A model generated the notes under the pieces. It ran no database searches. It saw only the letters and a program-made list of their open reading frames with translations, and was not told the DNA's origin. A DNA stretch of 64,000 nucleotides from Acanthopleura granulata. Lineage: Eukaryota; Mollusca; Polyplacophora; Chitonida; Chitonidae. The translations under genes and the position numbers were made by a program. The DNA lies in assembly GCA_016165875.1 (NCBI GenBank), contig JABBOT010000080.1:11773480-11837479 (forward strand), in the 5' to 3' direction. Shown one piece after another: positions 21,401-28,900 of the stretch; position 1 is the stretch's first letter; each line of letters begins with the position of its first letter.

Positions 21401-24098
21401 AAAATGGACATGTCCAGAATGGAAGTTAAGAAGACCTAAATCCAGTGTTCATGTGAACCCCAAACATATGTAAACATCCTTCTACAAACATTCACAGGAA
21501 TTACACACGGCTGTTCAACGCGGAATGTCTTGGATGCTGATATGTACTTTAATTTATTTTGATTAGTGTTTTAGGCCGTACTGAAGAATATTTGACTTAT
21601 ACGACGGCGGCTAACATCATGATGGGAGGAACCCACGACCATCCGCAGGTTCCTGGCGGACCTTCCCAGGTACGACATATATGGGGTTGAACTCACTGCG
21701 ACCGCATTGGCGAGAGGCCCCTGGGTCAATATGCTGCGCTGGAAAGCTTAACCCATCGGGCATGCAATTTTGAGAAACTGGTGACACATATGGTTCAATC
21801 AGATTGAATGATGGTTGTTAACGGAATAATCAAAGGCTTTATACGGTCTGTTTTATGATTGGAGATTGTGCCCACGTTTTGCAAGTTACTGACGAACTTT
21901 CGCACCTGAGACGAACAGACTTAAACTCTACACAGGTGGAAGACAAGTGCATGATCTTCAAGGAAGACAGCTCGACTGCCCTATGAGCGTTGTTGACATG
22001 AGGGCCTCTTCTAACAATGAGAACGGGGGAATCTAAATAATGCCGATCCAAGGCCGGGATTGAGCCCGTACATGAAGTTCCTTATAATTGGGAGTAGCAC
22101 ATGTTACTCACTGAGCTACAGTCCAAGAAGTATCTTTGACAAACACGTTTCTGAATTATTTAAGTCCAACACAACAAATTATCCATTATTTACGTTCATA
22201 GCGATGACAGTAAACTTGGTTACAACGTATCTTAGGGTATACTACATGTGACGCCTTGCTGTTTCCTTGTGTGGGTAAAATCTGAATAGATGCTGAACGT
22301 TACACACTTTTAGAATCCTTTATTGCCCAGACGGCGCTAATTCCTTGGCATATGTACACATTTACAGCGCGCAAAGCTGTAATCGTAAACATCCAAGAAA
22401 GATCTGCATACATCTCTACCTGGCCAGCTGATGTGCCCTGCATTACATGCTCCATGTTGTTTATAGAACAGCAGTTTCTATAGAACACGTGGTTTCCTTT
22501 TTCCATCTAGCTTGTTAACATTCGCAAGCGGCACATCAGGGCAGCTCTGGTTTACAAACCATCTCCAAGGTACTAGAGCGTTAAACGTAGGTCATGTCAG
22601 TCAAAAATAGCTGGACTCCTTGTGACATGTACAACTGCCTCGTGAATTGGCTCAGAGCACCCAGATTGGTTTTGTCAATAACCTTTTTATTTCATCGTCT
22701 ACGTGAAACTCTTTGATTCTGTAAATCCTTAATCCTAATTGGTAAGACATGCGTTGTTACGTTCGTTGAGTTTCGCGGACGTCAGCAAGTTGGGACTTGA
22801 ATGATATCGGCGAGAAATGAGATGGACGTAGGTGTGGAGGTGGGGTAGGGTTGTAAATCAACCGAAGAGCTATAAAAAGGGTCTGAGGTGTTATACTTTG
22901 GCAGCAGTTATTGGAGCATGGACTACACTGGTGAGATGATTAACCTAATTTTACAAATAGAAACATCCCAAACCACTATAAAAGCTGTGTCTTAAACAAT
23001 AATCGCACGGAGAAATCGTTGTTATTGTTTCCCCGATGCAGAAGTACATTATGATAACTCTGAAGTATAAATATGTAACAGGTTTAGCCGCTCTATATTG
23101 CAGAAATCTTTCACCCACAAATCGTCTGGAGTGCAATACTATTTGTGTATTTTCGGTTAACAAAATGTTTGATGTTATGTTCATGTGACTATGGGAAAAT
23201 ATGCTCGGAACACGTAAAAGTTTGGCAAAGCATAAAGGAAAGTGTACAAAATGTATAAGAATATTCACAAAGTGCAGTAGAATATACTTTTAAGTATTCC
23301 CAGGCAACTTACAATTACTGACTGAAGCCTTAAGATGTTGGTTTACAGGAACACGTTTCCTACAGATACGTCCGACAGTGAACATACAGGGAAAACGCTG
23401 GTCATTAACTACACGTATAGCTTAAAGCAGCCTCGTATATAACATTTTACAAAATAGCTAACAAATGTGGTGGATCCTAAATTATATGAAATACATCTCA
23501 GTAATATTGACGAATTTTGCTGTTATGAAAATTAAAAGAATCTGTAAATGCACCCGCATATGCGTCAGTCTTTCGAGAAGTTAAGTCATATGGATGTCTA
23601 TATGGAACATCTAGATTCATTCCACACAAAATCAACTGGACGTCAACGGCTTTGTGATTTTAAGCAAAGTGTAACACAACAGTCGAAAAAGTTGAAAGAT
23701 ATTCCAGTGTATTAATCTCACTATAGCATTGAACTTTTCCACTTACCGCCACCGTTCCTGTAGCACAAATAGGGAAATCTCCAGACGTTTGCCAAATCCA
23801 CGGCATAACCAATCATGGATAATAAAAAGTCGATATTCTTTCCCCAATGTCCTCTATGGTATTCCGGGGGACTTTCCCCCTCCGTCAAATACACCTCTAC
23901 CATTTTAACCTTGGCCGGTTTCTTGGAGTTATTTTGTAAGGGCGATTTATTCTGGTGTCCTTCCGTCGGCGGTTTGTCAGCCTTCTCTTTGAAGGCGACG
24001 TCATTGGTTCCGGTGTGATCGTTGTTGCCCTGCTGCGCTGAGTCCGAGTCTTCCCTGTGTTTGACACTTTGTAATTCCACATTCTCCGGGTCTCCCAT
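289..24098 (-). CDS. SLC6A3-like: SLC6 monoamine transporter (dopamine-transporter-like), 5' seven coding exons, gene runs off left edge
   Basis: The spliced CDS joins minus-strand exons 24098-23747, 7298-7167, 6643-6403, 3487-3349, 2607-2473, 1463-1360 and 413-289; all borders are GT/AG and phases agree, giving 409 complete codons. Family members are 12-helix plasma-membrane carriers that take monoamines up with Na+ and Cl-. Visible hallmarks are a long polar N-tail (residues 1-85), helix 1 with [12 protein letters not shown], the TM2 motif [16 protein letters not shown], an EL2 with two cysteines (C202, C211) and three N-glycosylation sequons (N219, N225, N231), TM6 with [11 protein letters not shown], and TM7 with NSFTS. 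The helix-1 aspartate (D101) is the amine-binding residue that separates monoamine carriers from GABA, glycine and amino-acid carriers. Helix 1 with [12 protein letters not shown] looks closer to dopamine/noradrenaline/octopamine carriers than to serotonin carriers, but I cannot settle orthology. The last five helices and C-tail lie outside the window. Confidence 0.95.
414..1359 (-). other. SLC6 intron 6
   Basis: 946 nt with consensus GTAAGT and TTTCAG ends. AT-rich; I see no repeat family or ORF of note. Confidence 0.85.
1360..1463 (-). CDS. SLC6A3-like: SLC6 transporter coding exon 6 (TM6, substrate and chloride site)
   Basis: 104 nt, acceptor TTGTAG, donor GTAAGT, phase 0 in and phase 2 out. 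It encodes [18 protein letters not shown] and [12 protein letters not shown]341 and S345 align with the chloride-coordinating residues, F344 with the binding-pocket phenylalanine, and Y359 with the intracellular-gate tyrosine of human DAT. The open frame is short and has no ATG, so I translated it by hand from the splice borders. Confidence 0.94.
1464..2472 (-). other. SLC6 intron 5
   Basis: About 1 kb. It contains one full palindromic CRE-like octamer TGACGTCA (1937-1944). No SINE is visible. The 113-codon plus-strand open frame at 2086-2427 starts from a non-ATG codon and resembles nothing I know. Confidence 0.8.
2473..2607 (-). CDS. SLC6A3-like: SLC6 transporter coding exon 5 (TM5)
   Basis: 135 nt, acceptor TTTCAG, donor GTAAGG, phase 0 at both ends. 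It encodes [20 protein letters not shown], then [19 protein letters not shown]. This is the TM5-EL3 segment, with the conserved TAT.PY motif and the RG...PG turn. Confidence 0.95.
2661..2742 (-). repeat. SINE 3'-end fragment
   Basis: Matches only the tail part of the common SINE here: GATTGGTGTTT, then GCCGTATTTAAGAATATTTC and a GACGGCAGCCAGCATTA block, read on the plus strand. It is interrupted at 2743 by the next SINE. Confidence 0.75.
2746..2992 (-). mobile_element. tRNA-derived SINE, nearly full length
   Basis: Begins with an (ATTT)n tail (2746-2772), then GATTGATGTTTTACGCCG, the CACGACCATCCGCATG core, and the degenerate tRNA-like head near GCACGCTAATTA. It is inserted next to or into the older fragment 2661-2742. 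Confidence 0.8.
3349..3487 (-). CDS. SLC6A3-like: SLC6 transporter coding exon 4 (TM4)
   Basis: 139 nt, acceptor CTCGTAG, donor GTGAGG, phase 2 in and phase 0 out. It encodes [16 protein letters not shown], then a helix ending [14 protein letters not shown]. The WKGVK(S/T)SGK turn is characteristic of SLC6 carriers. As far as I recall, 139 nt is also the size of the matching exon in vertebrate monoamine transporter genes. Confidence 0.95.
4080..4272 (-). mobile_element. 5'-truncated SINE with target-site duplication
   Basis: The SINE body (tail ATTT repeats, then AAGAATATTTCACTTATACG and the GACCATCTGCAGGTTGCTGG core) is flanked by CCTATTGGTTTTT (4080-4092) and CCTATTGATTTTT (4260-4272). These match at 12 of 13 bases, which shows retroposition at this site. 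The tRNA head is missing, as after incomplete reverse transcription. Confidence 0.85.
5785..5985. repeat. Three-copy 68-69 bp tandem repeat
   Basis: Units start TGATATTT at 5785, 5853 and 5922. Each carries AGAACG.CAT and ATACATATTTTAGC. Copies are diverged by roughly 15-20%. Confidence 0.8.
6150..6390. repeat. Degenerate ATTC/TTCA low-complexity tract
   Basis: Repeated CATTCATTCGTTCATTC-like words appear in two blocks around 6160-6225 and 6345-6390. Adjacent to transporter exon 3 but intronic. Confidence 0.7.
6403..6643 (-). CDS. SLC6A3-like: SLC6 transporter coding exon 3 (TM3 and large extracellular loop EL2)
   Basis: 241 nt, acceptor TTGCAG, donor GTAAGA, phase 1 in and phase 2 out. It encodes TM3 with [11 protein letters not shown], then [14 protein letters not shown], whose two cysteines match the EL2 disulfide of monoamine carriers. 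Three sequons follow (NFT, NRT, NSS), so the loop is probably glycosylated. The exon ends after NEFFE. Confidence 0.95.
6644..7166 (-). other. SLC6 intron 2
   Basis: 523 nt between exons 2 and 3, AT-rich, with short TTGCAT/TGTATTGTA-type reiterations near 6975-7080. No mobile element seen. Confidence 0.85.
7167..7298 (-). CDS. SLC6A3-like: SLC6 transporter coding exon 2 (TM2 region)
   Basis: 132 nt, acceptor TTACAG, donor GTGAGC, entering and leaving in phase 1. It completes NGGG and encodes AYLIPYFSC, then the family signature [16 protein letters not shown], and ends at KIVPIFK. The overlapping longer minus-strand open frame reads into the introns on both sides and is not the real exon. Confidence 0.95.
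7850..8530. repeat. Minisatellite: 66-bp higher-order unit built from about 16-bp GTTATGGTGTTCTGTTT words
   Basis: The whole tract reiterates variants of GTTATGGTGTTCTGTTT. Within it three near-identical 66-bp units start at 8182, 8248 and 8314. Because 66 is a multiple of three, the plus strand stays open for 87 codons (8151-8414) with a 22-residue periodicity; this is a repeat artefact, not a gene. Confidence 0.9.
8700..10475 (+). pseudogene. Decayed non-LTR retrotransposon (LINE), reverse transcriptase region and 3' end
   Basis: Translated pieces give ordered RT blocks: [20 protein letters not shown] (about 8970), [20 protein letters not shown] (about 9117), [17 protein letters not shown] (about 9330), [13 protein letters not shown] and the catalytic [12 protein letters not shown] (about 9960). 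This order and the F/YADD box are typical of CR1/Jockey-group LINEs. A frameshift occurs at the A-run near 9083-9089, a stop near 9246, another frame change before 9293, and a 354-bp insertion at 9523-9876. The 3' end has AATAAAG followed by an (ATCT)n tail at 10451-10469, as in CR1/Jockey-like elements. It is 5' truncated, lacks an intact endonuclease or ORF1, and is not functional. Confidence 0.88.
9509..9890. mobile_element. 354-bp insertion in the LINE with 14-bp target-site duplication
   Basis: GTACCTCAAGGTTC occurs at 9509-9522 and again at 9877-9890, flanking foreign sequence that splits the RT at its VPQGS motif; removing the insert and one copy restores the RT reading. The insert holds a run of about 27 T (9730-9756) and a C-rich tract (9857-9876). 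I do not recognise its family. The T-run and 14-bp duplication suggest retroposition of an unidentified RNA, perhaps in two pieces since the T-run is internal. Confidence 0.8.
12340..12470 (-). repeat. Fragment of second SINE family
   Basis: GGACACCAAACATGACACCC and a GTAGTGCTCGGTGCAGACC block resemble the central domain of the copies at 39297-39650 and 46436-46750. No tail or tRNA head is clear. Confidence 0.5.
12490..12665 (-). repeat. Divergent SINE copy
   Basis: ACTCAAGAATATTTCACTTA starts the block near 12508 on the plus strand, followed by GGAGGGAAACCTGGCAGAG, then a body unlike the main SINE and a tRNA-like GATATGAACTCGCGACC. Probably a related subfamily. Confidence 0.55.
13547..13623 (+). 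repeat. SINE fragment
   Basis: Plus-strand partial copy: GCCAGCAACGTGCGGATG, CAATGCTGGCCGCCGTC, then ATATCCTTGAGTAAACGCC. Both ends are missing. Confidence 0.65.
14090..14560. promoter_or_regulatory. Candidate intronic cis-regulatory element
   Basis: A repeat-free block of higher complexity than its surroundings inside intron 1, with homeodomain-type words (CCTAATTGATGG at 14325-14336, CATTACCA) and GC-rich segments. There is no coding match. The call rests only on composition and motif content; nothing shows activity. Confidence 0.25.
15049..15400 (+). repeat. Dispersed repeat, copy 1 of a pair with 53572-53955
   Basis: Shares CCACTTTCTCGTTGAAAAT, GATTTAACACTA, AGAAATATCTCGCC, TTGATTGGTTAAAA, GAGAGCATGG, CCGTTCGATTTTCCTTAC and TTTGGT.TAGTGTTGTC in order with 53572-53955. 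Nothing coding is seen. It is followed directly by the 38-bp minisatellite. Confidence 0.8.
15478..16135. repeat. Minisatellite, about 38-bp unit
   Basis: Degenerate unit approximating CAAGCTAGGACATTTCTC, then ACGCAGCTAAGGCTTTTGT, repeated about 17 times. Unit length varies by a few bases and copies are clearly diverged, so the array is old. Confidence 0.85.
16794..17019 (+). mobile_element. 5'-truncated SINE with 10-bp target-site duplication
   Basis: Plus-strand SINE 3' half with the ATTCTTGAGTACGGCGTAAA end and an AAATA-rich tail. TATCATCATT flanks it at 16794-16803 and 17010-17019. Confidence 0.85.
17400..17720. other. GC-richer unique intronic patch
   Basis: No repeat or recognised coding match. 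Contains GGTGATAACCTTATCTGC, two GATA-type sites in opposite orientation (near 17510-17527). The overlapping open frames on both strands are short and unlike known proteins. Confidence 0.25.
17996..18350 (-). mobile_element. Second SINE family, nearly full-length divergent copy
   Basis: On the plus strand: tail end GGGATTAACGCCGC, then GGTGCTGCCTCAGTGTAACA, GACATGTCGCCCCAGTC and GGGCCGACCAGAACACGG, ending in a tRNA-like head (18270-18345). The central domain order recalls the MetaSINE group described in bivalves and other animals; that family assignment is from memory. Confidence 0.65.
18470..19615. repeat. Minisatellite, about 55-bp unit, about 20 copies
   Basis: Unit approximates GCTGATTATACATCCCTGTC, then TAAGCCTTCCTTGATCTAAC, then ACTGAATAAGACTTG. 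Several adjacent copies near 18890-19090 are almost identical, while the ends are diverged, consistent with expansion from the centre. About 1.1 kb in intron 1. Confidence 0.9.
21079..21352. repeat. 19-bp tandem repeat, about 14 copies
   Basis: Unit GACACAATGACTACCATAA. Five or six consecutive perfect copies lie near 21100-21200, then variants with GATAGACAATG. There are no spacers, so it is not CRISPR-like. Confidence 0.95.
21549..21762 (-). mobile_element. tRNA-derived SINE
   Basis: TTTTGATTAGTGTTTTAGGC tail end, GACTTATACGACGGCGGC, CACGACCATCCGCAGGTTCC core, and a degenerate head ending near GCTTAACCCATCGGGC. A short internal deletion removes part of the GGGCAGAGCCCGG block. Confidence 0.8.
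21835..22120 (-). repeat. Possible third tRNA-derived SINE
   Basis: Minus strand reads TGTAGCTCAGTGAGTAAC (A-box-like) and, about 40 nt later, GGGCTCAATCCCGGCC (B-box-like), spaced as in a tRNA. The body continues to about 21840. It is not a real tRNA gene because the acceptor stem does not pair, and I see no second copy in the window. Confidence 0.4.
23747..24098 (-). CDS. SLC6A3-like: SLC6 transporter coding exon 1 (N-terminal tail and helix 1)
   Basis: 352 nt from ATG to a GTAAGT donor. I chose the ATG at 24098 (residues MGDPEN) because it is the first in-frame ATG, has A at -3 and G at +4, and an in-frame TGA lies upstream at 24128-24126; the extra upstream open codons begin with TTG only. 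The first 85 residues are hydrophilic, rich in K, E, N, S and P, as expected for a cytosolic regulatory tail. Helix 1 follows, with conserved D101 and the WRFPY unwound region. It ends in phase 1 inside the NGGG motif. Confidence 0.95.
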
Positions 24099-24166
24099 GA
24101 TGATACTGGAACCTCTCAACTCGCCTCACTCTTCACCTAGCCAAACTCAGCTTCTCAAGACGGTTA
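24099..24166 (-). other. 5' UTR part of the transporter's first coding exon, with upstream splice acceptor
   Basis: Just upstream of the ATG the minus strand has a long pyrimidine tract ending TTTTTGCTTGCAG, an excellent 3' splice site (AG at 24168-24167). If used, the coding exon carries 68 nt of 5' UTR, and at least one noncoding exon plus the promoter lie further right. This is inferred from the splice signal alone. Confidence 0.5.
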
Positions 24167-25204
24167 CTGCAAGCAAAAAGAAAAAAAAGACTGGTCCTAA
24201 TGATGCTGTGTATTCTTAAGTTGAACTTTGGGCTCAGATCCTGAATACGTCATAACCAGAGTGACACTGTCCGTAAGTTAATTGCATTACATCCACGCTC
24301 AACTGCCAAGATAGCGTAGACTGTGAACCTAACATGGGTGCCTTACTTTCGCCCGACCCCTTGGGAAACTTGAGAGGCAAGGCAATAAATACACAAGAAA
24401 ATAACTGTGGCACAAGCACGTGGAAATGTATGGTAGTCCCAGTCGATCTGGGAAAGTGCTAGCCATGCGGGCAGCAAACTCAACGGGGTCTCCACCGAAA
24501 CTCTTACACAACAACCTTATGTGTACTATTTATTTAGTCCAGATACACATCAAATTCGGTGTATAAAGCAAACCATGTACCGCCAAGCACCAGACTGGGG
24601 TCATGATACACCGTGAGCAGTGATTTTACGTGGCATTCGGCTATGCCATGCCCGCATGGGCATCAGTGTGTGTCAACAACTTTCGTGGTTGCAACAACAG
24701 ATGGGAGATGACTGCACAAACGTAACTGAGTAAGCAGTTTTTCGCTGATATGTACCGAAGATTTTGAGTCAGTGCTCTCCCTCTTGCTTCTTCTGACAGG
24801 TTTTGTACTTAACTCACCAAGTGCCACAAGGGCTGCCCGTATATGGTTACTGATGGATGGCGTTAAATTATGCCAGCCAACTTCAGAGAACAAGAAACGT
24901 TTGGTTTGGGTTTCTTGATATACAGTTTAACATATGTCTGACCATAGAAGTACATAATAATACAAATTACATACCAATAAGCTTCTTTGTTCAGGCCTTG
25001 GAGTTTTGATAAAACGATATAAAATAACAGTTCTGGGGGGCGGGTGAGATTTCAAATGGTTTTACATTAAGTTTTATATTAAGAGATATAAAATGTGCCC
25101 CAAAATGAAATTAATGAAAAAAAAGGAGGAAGAAATATTCGTATAACTTTTCTTCCTCCCTTAAACCTATAATCTGCTTCTTTTGGAGTACCTTTTGACT
25201 TCGT

Positions 25205-25385
25205 AACGACATTAGGCATGTTACAATGTGGCGTGGTTATAACTTGAAGTCTTAACATCAAAGTCACCAAACACATATATTACTGATGTTAAAAGGGATT
25301 ATTACACTGCCTCAATTCGTACCGACGTTAGTCACATTATAATGTTACGCCGTTATAACTTAATGTCAAAGTTACCGAACACTGT
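25205..25385. repeat. Two-copy direct repeat, about 118 bp apart
   Basis: Copy 1 (25205-25273) and copy 2 (25323-25385) share CGAC.TTAG, GTTATAACTT.A.GTC and TCAAAGT.ACC.AACAC in the same order. Confidence 0.7.
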
Positions 25386-26929
25386 GTTACAGGTGAATCA
25401 TACGCGATGAACAAACCTGGCAGAAAGTACTACAGAATGAATCTTCAACTCTGCAATAATGTCGGGCAAAATCGGCAGCAGCTTGTTAACACTCCATAGC
25501 TTACTGGTGAATAAAGACCTTGTACTAGAGACGTAGACGAATAGAATACACCTAATGCAGAGAGCCCGTCTTTGGATTTTGTGTTGGAAAGCTTGAAAAC
25601 ATAATTTTCAGTATTTCACACAGCAGTGTGTACACAGGGTTCAATAGTAATACACCTGCGTCATTTATATTTAATCGTTTCTACACACATGCGTCTTGAG
25701 GAGTTGTCGCTCTCTAAACATGTTGATCTCACTAGGTCGGCCTCGGACCAAAGAGGTCGTTAACTTCTATTTGGCCTTTGCTGATTCGCATGAGGCTTTA
25801 AGTCAAGAGTTCTTGTCCAGGCCAAAGGCAGCGGTTTAATGCCAGCTCTAGGAAAGCTTTCAAGTACCCCCCCCCCCCCAAAAAAAAACTGACCCCCTTC
25901 ATATAAATGAAAAAATTTTCAGTCGTTTTCAGCGTTTAACAGCAATAAAATAAATATATAAATAAATAAATAAACATAAACCATGGATGTTATATGATAA
26001 TCTCAGTTTACGTTTCCTCAACCTGAGCCCAATTTATTTCAAAACAATTCACCTTTACCCTTACTGTATCCCTCCAATTTCCATAAGGGGCGTAACCAAA
26101 TACATGTACTGTGCTAACAGGCTTACAGGAACGTCGTCGCTCGCGCTGGAGTTAAATTCCTGCACTGCATAGACTATACTCCTACCAAGCTATGTCCATC
26201 ATGTCAGTTACAATTCTTATCAAATTCCACATCAGTGTTTCTCCACTGAAAGTCAAGCTTCGCTTGAGGAGAAACTCGAAGACTTCTTCTAGTTTATTGG
26301 TGACTTTGTTACAGTGGCAAGTCAACAAGGAACACATGTTACAAAGTCATGAACTAAATTAAACTTTACTTTCAGGGCTTATCCTAAATAGCTCTAAGCA
26401 ACGTCTCAGATTTCCATTTTATTACCAATCCTCTTTATACCCCACGATGCCCCCGTAAAACTGACGACCATCGTTTAAACTCTTGAGTATGGTGTCAGGC
26501 AACAATCAGGCAAAAAGAATAAGTACACTAATTATCAATCACCGGAAGAAATGCCTCGTTCATAAACACAAGGAACATGCGTTTTCAAACAAAGGGTTCA
26601 TCATAATTTTGTACAGAAAGATGGGTACAAGGAATAGGGTTAATTAAACACCTGATAAATAACGGCTTGGTCTGGTGGCATCCGAGAAAGACACATATGC
26701 ACTTAAACAAACTTCGGCAAGTAGTTAGAACGACACTCCAACCAAATTTCATATCTAACCCTCAAGTTTTTACACCAATTACACACAAACTTCAGTCAAT
26801 CCAAAGGGAAAGAAAATCAGATAACTCGGTCCTCGCTGTGACAATGGGTTGATTAAGTGTGCTTAAAAGGACAGCTCACCTTTAAATCGAGTTGGCTTCA
26901 TCTAATAGGCCATTTCGTGCTTCTTCCAG

Positions 26930-27006
26930 ATATAGACTTCATTATTTTTTGTCATTGTATGCACGATTTAAAAGATTGAGGTGCTACGGTGGACTATTTG
27001 GACCAT
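26930..27006. repeat. Single arm of a foldback/MITE-like repeat
   Basis: TTCATTATTTTTTG and ATTGAGGTGCTACGGTGGAC, then TATTTGGACCAT match the arms of the hairpin element at 55688-55907. Only one arm is found here. Confidence 0.65.
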
Positions 27007-28535
27007 ACTGATCAGGCTAAAGGACAGCTAATTAAGTTACAGATTCGTTTTAGTCCCTAACCACACTCTGACCACAAACTGCATTAGAGCGCCTACCTTT
27101 GGTAATTCACTGACAAAGTTTCTCCATATGTCCTGTTATGGTGACGTTGATGATGACGCAGTGCTTTCAGCAGCTGTTATGTCTTATACTTCGCAAATTA
27201 TCATTATCACATTATTGTGTGTAAGGTTTTGGATTATAAGAAATAGTGAATCATTCATACCTGACAATCATCTGAACTCTTTAGCTCCGGTGCACCATGG
27301 ACAATTTGCTATTACATTTGTGGCTTATACGCAGGTTGTGTAACAGACCCTTTGTGGTACATTCTCGTGACTGATTAGGTATATTTGTAACTGTGTGAAT
27401 GGAGCTCCAGGACCTTACACAACAAATGAATAAAAGGCAATTAAATATAAACAAAAATTATCATCTTGCATCCCGTTTTGCTACATCTTCTTCCCCTATC
27501 ACTTCAAAACGCAACCCCTTTAAGTCTCAAATCACCTGGAAATCCAATAATCGCTGGGTTCAAGGGAAACGTTGACTAGAAATTGAATCGTCTAAATGGC
27601 CTCTCTTATATTTGTATTTTTCCAGTTGACACTGACGATTCTTGTTTTCGTCATATCCACTAAAATTGTAAATAAGAAGAAAAGGCTCTCGAATCACCTA
27701 AAGGCTTGTTTCGGCCACCTGACAAATCAGATTGCAGGATCGCATGCTGCTGTCGCTGGCTCGGAATCGGCTTTAAGTCAGTATATATAAAAGACGAGGT
27801 GCGTCCACCAAGTTACCTCTACTCATGCAAGAGCAATCATCTCTATTCATAAATCACCACGCTGTAATTTTCCTGGAGACAGCATAAAACGGCAAGCGTA
27901 TACACATAAGAAAATGCTTATTTCACGAAAAAATAGACGCCAAGCCATTGACACTGCGGCAAAACAGCTGCCCTCTGACTACATTTATTACTAATCATTT
28001 CGGATGCGCCTGTATTAACCTGTAACTTAAGGTCTTGTTATCTCATACCCACTTGAGATATGCTCCTCAAATTCAGATATCGGCTTATTGCCCTGCTTCT
28101 CAGTAAGACCTGGTCTGTACAGGCGGGCAATATGTATTACAACGTATCTGGAAGCTCCATCTGGCCTGGAACATGATTAATACATTAACAACATATGGCT
28201 TAGTTTGAGTTAAGGACCATGTACTTAACCTGAAGGGTGTGTGATGTGATTATACCTAACTTTGTGACAAATGCTACCAGCTTCCGGTGCAATAAACCGG
28301 GATATCTTTAGATTTATGGTGTTGGTGAAGATGTTGATAAAATTTCGGGCATTTTTCCACATCTGAAAACTTTCAAGCTGCTTAAAACATGACTGTGCAT
28401 TGGTAGATTCTTTTGGAATTATGGAGCATATATTGAAGTTTAAAATCATGGAGGGTGGTTTTTCACAGCGACTTTTTGTTAGGGAAAACCAGATCGCCCT
28501 ATGGAATGTTTGGGTTACCGTCTTAACGATAACAT

Positions 28536-28615
28536 TGCGAGCTGCTGTGATTAGAGGCGCTTGCCCTTCAATCAGCCCTTGGATACACGACGTGCGAGTT
28601 CAAATCCGCCCTTGG
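28536..28615 (+). repeat. tRNA-like remnant (probable old SINE head)
   Basis: GCGAGCTGCTGTGATTAG resembles an A box and GCGAGTTCAAATCCGCCC a B box. There is no foldable cloverleaf with paired acceptor stem, so I do not call a tRNA gene. Confidence 0.35.
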
Positions 28616-28784
28616 ACAGGGAGTTTGTACATTTAACCGCTGTCATTGTTTGTGGCACCTTGCTGACAATAAGCGGTCGACGACGCCGGTGAAGCCATTT
28701 GTACAATTTGCTGAAGATCAATATCTGGTCAATAGTCCAGTTTACTGGATCTATAAAACTTACCAGTTAATTGACAGAATCCTC

Positions 28785-28900
28785 TATTTATTTTTTTTTA
28801 TTTGATTGGTGTTTAGGGCCGTACTCAAGAATATTTCACTTATATGACGGTGGCTAGCATTATGGTGGGATGAAACCAGGCAGAGTCTGGACAGAACCAA
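28785..28900 (-). repeat. SINE 3' half
   Basis: ATTT/T-rich tail, GATTGGTGTTTAGGGCCG, ACTCAAGAATATTTCACTTA, GCATTATGGTGGGATGAAAC. It stops inside the GGCAGAGTC block. Confidence 0.8.

Larger units (their letters stand above)
7299..23746 (-). other. SLC6 intron 1 (16.4 kb, repeat-rich)
   Basis: Separates the helix-1 exon from the TM2 exon. It contains a decayed LINE, at least four minisatellites and several SINEs (listed separately). Stretches where I see no repeat or gene are 7300-7840, 10480-12330, 12690-13540, 13630-15040, 16170-16790, 17020-17990, 19640-21070 and 22130-23746. Short simple tracts include a G run at 11217-11230 and an AT run at 14053-14076. Confidence 0.85.
24167..28780. 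other. Intergenic or upstream region, mostly unique
   Basis: No recognised gene. Holds a two-copy direct repeat (25205-25385), a C/A homopolymer stretch (25867-25889), half of a foldback element (26930-27006), a tRNA-like remnant (28536-28615) and a protein-like minus-strand open frame without ATG (24663-24893). If the acceptor at 24167 is used, part of this is a 5' intron of the transporter gene. Confidence 0.6.

Noticed and set aside
22037..22112. tRNA gene on the minus strand
   Set aside because: The box spacing fits, but the arms do not fold and the sequence continues as a SINE-like body.
24099..24119. Upstream start giving seven extra N-terminal residues
   Set aside because: That frame starts with TTG. 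The first ATG is at 24098 in a good context.
28536..28615. tRNA gene
   Set aside because: A- and B-box-like words are present but the acceptor stem does not pair and the anticodon arm is unclear. A SINE remnant is more likely.
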